Origin: Candidatus Eiseniibacteriota bacterium
GTDB lineage: Bacteria > Eisenbacteria > RBG-16-71-46 > JAGVPR01
DNA length: 14,427 nucleotides
NCBI GenBank assembly: GCA_020052115.1
Contig: JAGVPR010000319.1
Location: 1-14,427, forward strand
Direction: 5' to 3'
The notes beneath the pieces are model-generated. The model worked only from the letters and a program-made list of their open reading frames with translations, was not told the origin of the DNA and ran no database searches. This document shows positions 12,973-14,427 of the stretch, in pieces. The position numbers and the translations under genes were made by a program. The stretch's first letter is position 1, and the number at the start of each line of letters is the position of its first letter.

Positions 12973-13527
12973 ATGAGCGAGCCGGAACGAACCCTGCACT
13001 ATGTCTGCACGCATCAGGACGCCCGTGAACTCGTGGAGCGGCAGAAGAGGTTTTGGGTGCAGAACTGCGGTTGCCGCGAGAGGCGGGGGAATTGCGACCG
13101 CTCCCGCATGGATGTCTGCCTTCAGTTCCGCGAAACCACCGCTGCGGGCGGTTCGAATCAGCGGGAGATCACGCGCGCCGAGGCGGAGGAGATCCTCCGG
13201 GAGGCGACAGCGAAACACCTCGTGACACGCCCCTTCCGCGACGAGACGACGCGCACCGTGACGGAGGGGATCTGCTTCTGCTGCAACGACTGTTGCGAGT
13301 ATTTCAAGAACCGTGAAGAGCGGTGCGACAAGGGCGCCTGGATCGAGAGCACCGACGAGGGACGCTGCGACGGATGCGGCGTGTGCGCTCCGTTCTGCTA
13401 CTTCGGCGCGCGGGTGATGGACGGCGACGAGGTCGTCGTCAACCGCCGCGAGTGCTACGGTTGCGGGCTGTGCGCCGAACTCTGTCCGCAGGAGTGCGTG
13501 GACATGGTGCCGAGGGGGTCGAACTGA
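12973..13527 (+). CDS. Cysteine-rich 4Fe-4S ferredoxin-like protein
   Basis: A 184-aa protein with 20 cysteines. The C-terminal half is a two-cluster ferredoxin: C132-x2-C135-x2-C138-x3-C142 and C161-x2-C164-x2-C167-x3-C171-P, followed by C175. The N-terminal half carries two further groups: C32-G-C34-R with C41 and C49-L-x-F, and C101-F-C-C-N-D-C-C108, plus C12 and C118. Similar C-x-C-R...C-L-x-F plus C-x-C-C motifs precede ferredoxin domains in uncharacterised proteins of anaerobes. The likely role is electron transfer with one or more extra metal or cluster sites; the redox partner is unknown. There is no signal peptide, so it is cytoplasmic. GGGAGG lies 5 bases before the ATG at 12973, and the open frame upstream (from 12433) is a shadow of the opposite-strand gene. 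Confidence 0.88.
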   Translation: MSEPERTLHYVCTHQDARELVERQKRFWVQNCGCRERRGNCDRSRMDVCLQFRETTAAGGSNQREITRAEAEEILREATAKHLVTRPFRDETTRTVTEGICFCCNDCCEYFKNREERCDKGAWIESTDEGRCDGCGVCAPFCYFGARVMDGDEVVVNRRECYGCGLCAELCPQECVDMVPRGSN

Positions 13528-13688
13528 GAGCGCGGTTCCCGCGGTGCATCTTCAGTTCCGACAGCGCCTGCCGCATATGCAGCAACAGCTCGAGAGCCGC
13601 CCCCGCGCATCGCCCCGTAACGTCCTGCCGCGCCCGCTGTTCCGCTTTCTCGGCGCGCGGCACGCACATTGCGTAGCAGGTGGGTGCG

Positions 13689-13704
13689 CCCGGATCGCTC
13701 CGGG
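13689..13704 (+). terminator. Short GC hairpin between the ferredoxin-like and efflux genes
   Basis: CCCGGA (13689-13694) and TCCGGG (13699-13704) form a 6-bp stem with a 4-base loop, followed by Gs rather than Ts. It may help end the ferredoxin transcript, but evidence is weak. The surrounding 248-bp gap (13528-13775) holds no gene I can support. Confidence 0.25.
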
Positions 13705-13775
13705 GGGGTGAAGGTAGGCGCTTCCTCCGGGGCGTCCGGGCACGTTTTCTCGCGGCAGGTACCGGTGGAGGACTG

Positions 13776-14427
13776 ATGATCCAGAGAGTAACGTGCTGGT
13801 TCGTTCTCACTCTTGCCCTTGTTCTCGCGATGGGGCCCGCCGCGCTCGTCTCCGCACAAACATCTGCGCCCGACACGCTCGCGCTCGAGACGGTCGTGGA
13901 GGAGGCGCTTCGCTCGAACCCTGAGATCGCCCAGGCGCGCGCCCTCTGGCGCGCAGCGGAAGCCGCTGCGCCGGCCGCGGGCGCCCTCGAGGATCCGACG
14001 CTCGAGTTCATGCTTGACCGGCAACCGATCGGCGCGGGCATGGACGGCGAGAAGTCCGTCTCGCTGACCCAGATGATCCCGTTCCCCGGAAAGCTCGGAC
14101 TCATGACGAAGGAGGCGCGGCGCGAGGTCGAATCGTCAAGGGAGATGGCTCGCGTCATGGTCCGACGCGTCGTGAGCGAGGTGAAGGCGGCGTACTTTGA
14201 TGTTTTCATGCTCGGGAGCCAGATCGCGGCGATGCGTGAGAGCCGCAGCGCGCTGGACGACGCCGTGGCTGGAGCGCGCGCCCGCTACGAGACCGGCGAG
14301 GCCGGGCAGCAGGAGCTTCTCCTTCTTCAGGTCGAACTGAGCGCGCTCGACGGCGAGATCGCGCGGATGGAGGCGATGGCGCGCTCGTCCCGCGCGACGC
14401 TGAATCTCCTGCTCGCGCGGGACGCGG
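13776..14427 (+). CDS. TolC-family outer-membrane efflux protein, CzcC/CusC-like, partial
   Basis: This is the first 217 residues of an outer-membrane efflux channel; the 3' part is outside the window. A signal peptide covers 1-27 (F-V-L-T-L-A-L-V-L-A-M-G, cleavage near L-V-S-A|Q-T). Then come the typical OEP opening helix (L-E-T-V-V-E-E-A-L-R-S-N-P-E-I-A-Q-A), a D-P-T-L-E strand, and S-L-T-Q-M-I-P-F-P-G-K-L-G-L, a phrase characteristic of CzcC/CusC-type metal-efflux members. A long coiled-coil helix follows, with Y-E-T-G-E-A-G-Q-Q-E-L-L-L-L-Q, the usual OEP turn. It would form the outer-membrane exit of an RND or similar pump, whose other genes are expected to the right. GGAGG lies 4 bases before the ATG. 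Metal specificity is inference. Confidence 0.9.
   Translation, partial: MIQRVTCWFVLTLALVLAMGPAALVSAQTSAPDTLALETVVEEALRSNPEIAQARALWRAAEAAAPAAGALEDPTLEFMLDRQPIGAGMDGEKSVSLTQMIPFPGKLGLMTKEARREVESSREMARVMVRRVVSEVKAAYFDVFMLGSQIAAMRESRSALDDAVAGARARYETGEAGQQELLLLQVELSALDGEIARMEAMARSSRATLNLLLARDA

Noticed and set aside
1..14427. CRISPR array, insertion sequence, tRNA/rRNA, phage or toxin-antitoxin genes
   Set aside because: No regularly spaced repeats, transposase motifs, cloverleaf-like sequence or recognizable toxin-antitoxin pair were seen on either strand.

Overview
The window is high-GC DNA from a Gram-negative (diderm) bacterium. It carries an ExbB/ExbD/TonB energy-transduction set, a TolC-family outer-membrane efflux protein, a probable lipoprotein and several proteins with Sec signal peptides. 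The gene order (PstS-like binding protein, TPR protein, ExbB, two ExbDs, TonB), the four-helix ExbB and the Y-G-F-x-E-L motif before the TonB membrane segment resemble FCB-group lineages such as Bacteroidota, Gemmatimonadota or Candidatus Eisenbacteria. That placement is an inference; no marker here settles it.

Left part, 1-6951, minus strand. This looks like one long transcription unit, read right to left. It starts at a sigma70-type promoter with a perfect TATAAT (6922-6951) and encodes a PstS-like binding protein, a 595-aa periplasmic TPR protein, a STAS-domain (anti-anti-sigma-like) protein, ExbB, two ExbDs and a TonB. After a 159-bp gap come a second TonB and an RRM RNA-binding protein that is cut by the window edge. 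Most junctions are tight: a 5-bp gap, a 20-bp overlap and a 4-bp ATGA overlap, among others. ExbB and ExbD should form the proton-driven inner-membrane motor and the two TonBs the couplers to outer-membrane receptors. The TPR and binding proteins are probably periplasmic partners, and STAS may be a regulatory input.

Middle, 6834-10793. A 461-bp divergent intergenic region holds the operon promoter and a tandem pair of 10-bp palindromes. It is followed by a plus-strand secreted protein that appears to contain two copies of one beta-rich module. This gene runs convergently into an MFS exporter that is translationally coupled (GTGA overlap) to an acylphosphatase. Divergent from the acylphosphatase is a YihY/BrkB-family membrane protein.

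Right part, 10790-14427. S-adenosylmethionine synthase (metK) is convergent with the YihY/BrkB gene and is preceded by a 48-aa single-helix membrane protein. Beyond that lie a secreted cysteine-containing protein of unknown function, a divergent 20-cysteine ferredoxin-like protein, and the 5' part of a TolC/CzcC-type efflux gene that runs off the window. Both convergent gene pairs end on the same 4-bp CTAG stop-stop overlap.

I found no rRNA, tRNA, CRISPR array, insertion sequence or phage gene. No defence system or wholly new pathway is evident. The most unusual features are the regulatory-looking STAS gene inside the Ton operon, the PstS-like protein that lacks the usual phosphate ligands, the tandem TonB paralogs, and the 20-cysteine iron-sulfur protein.
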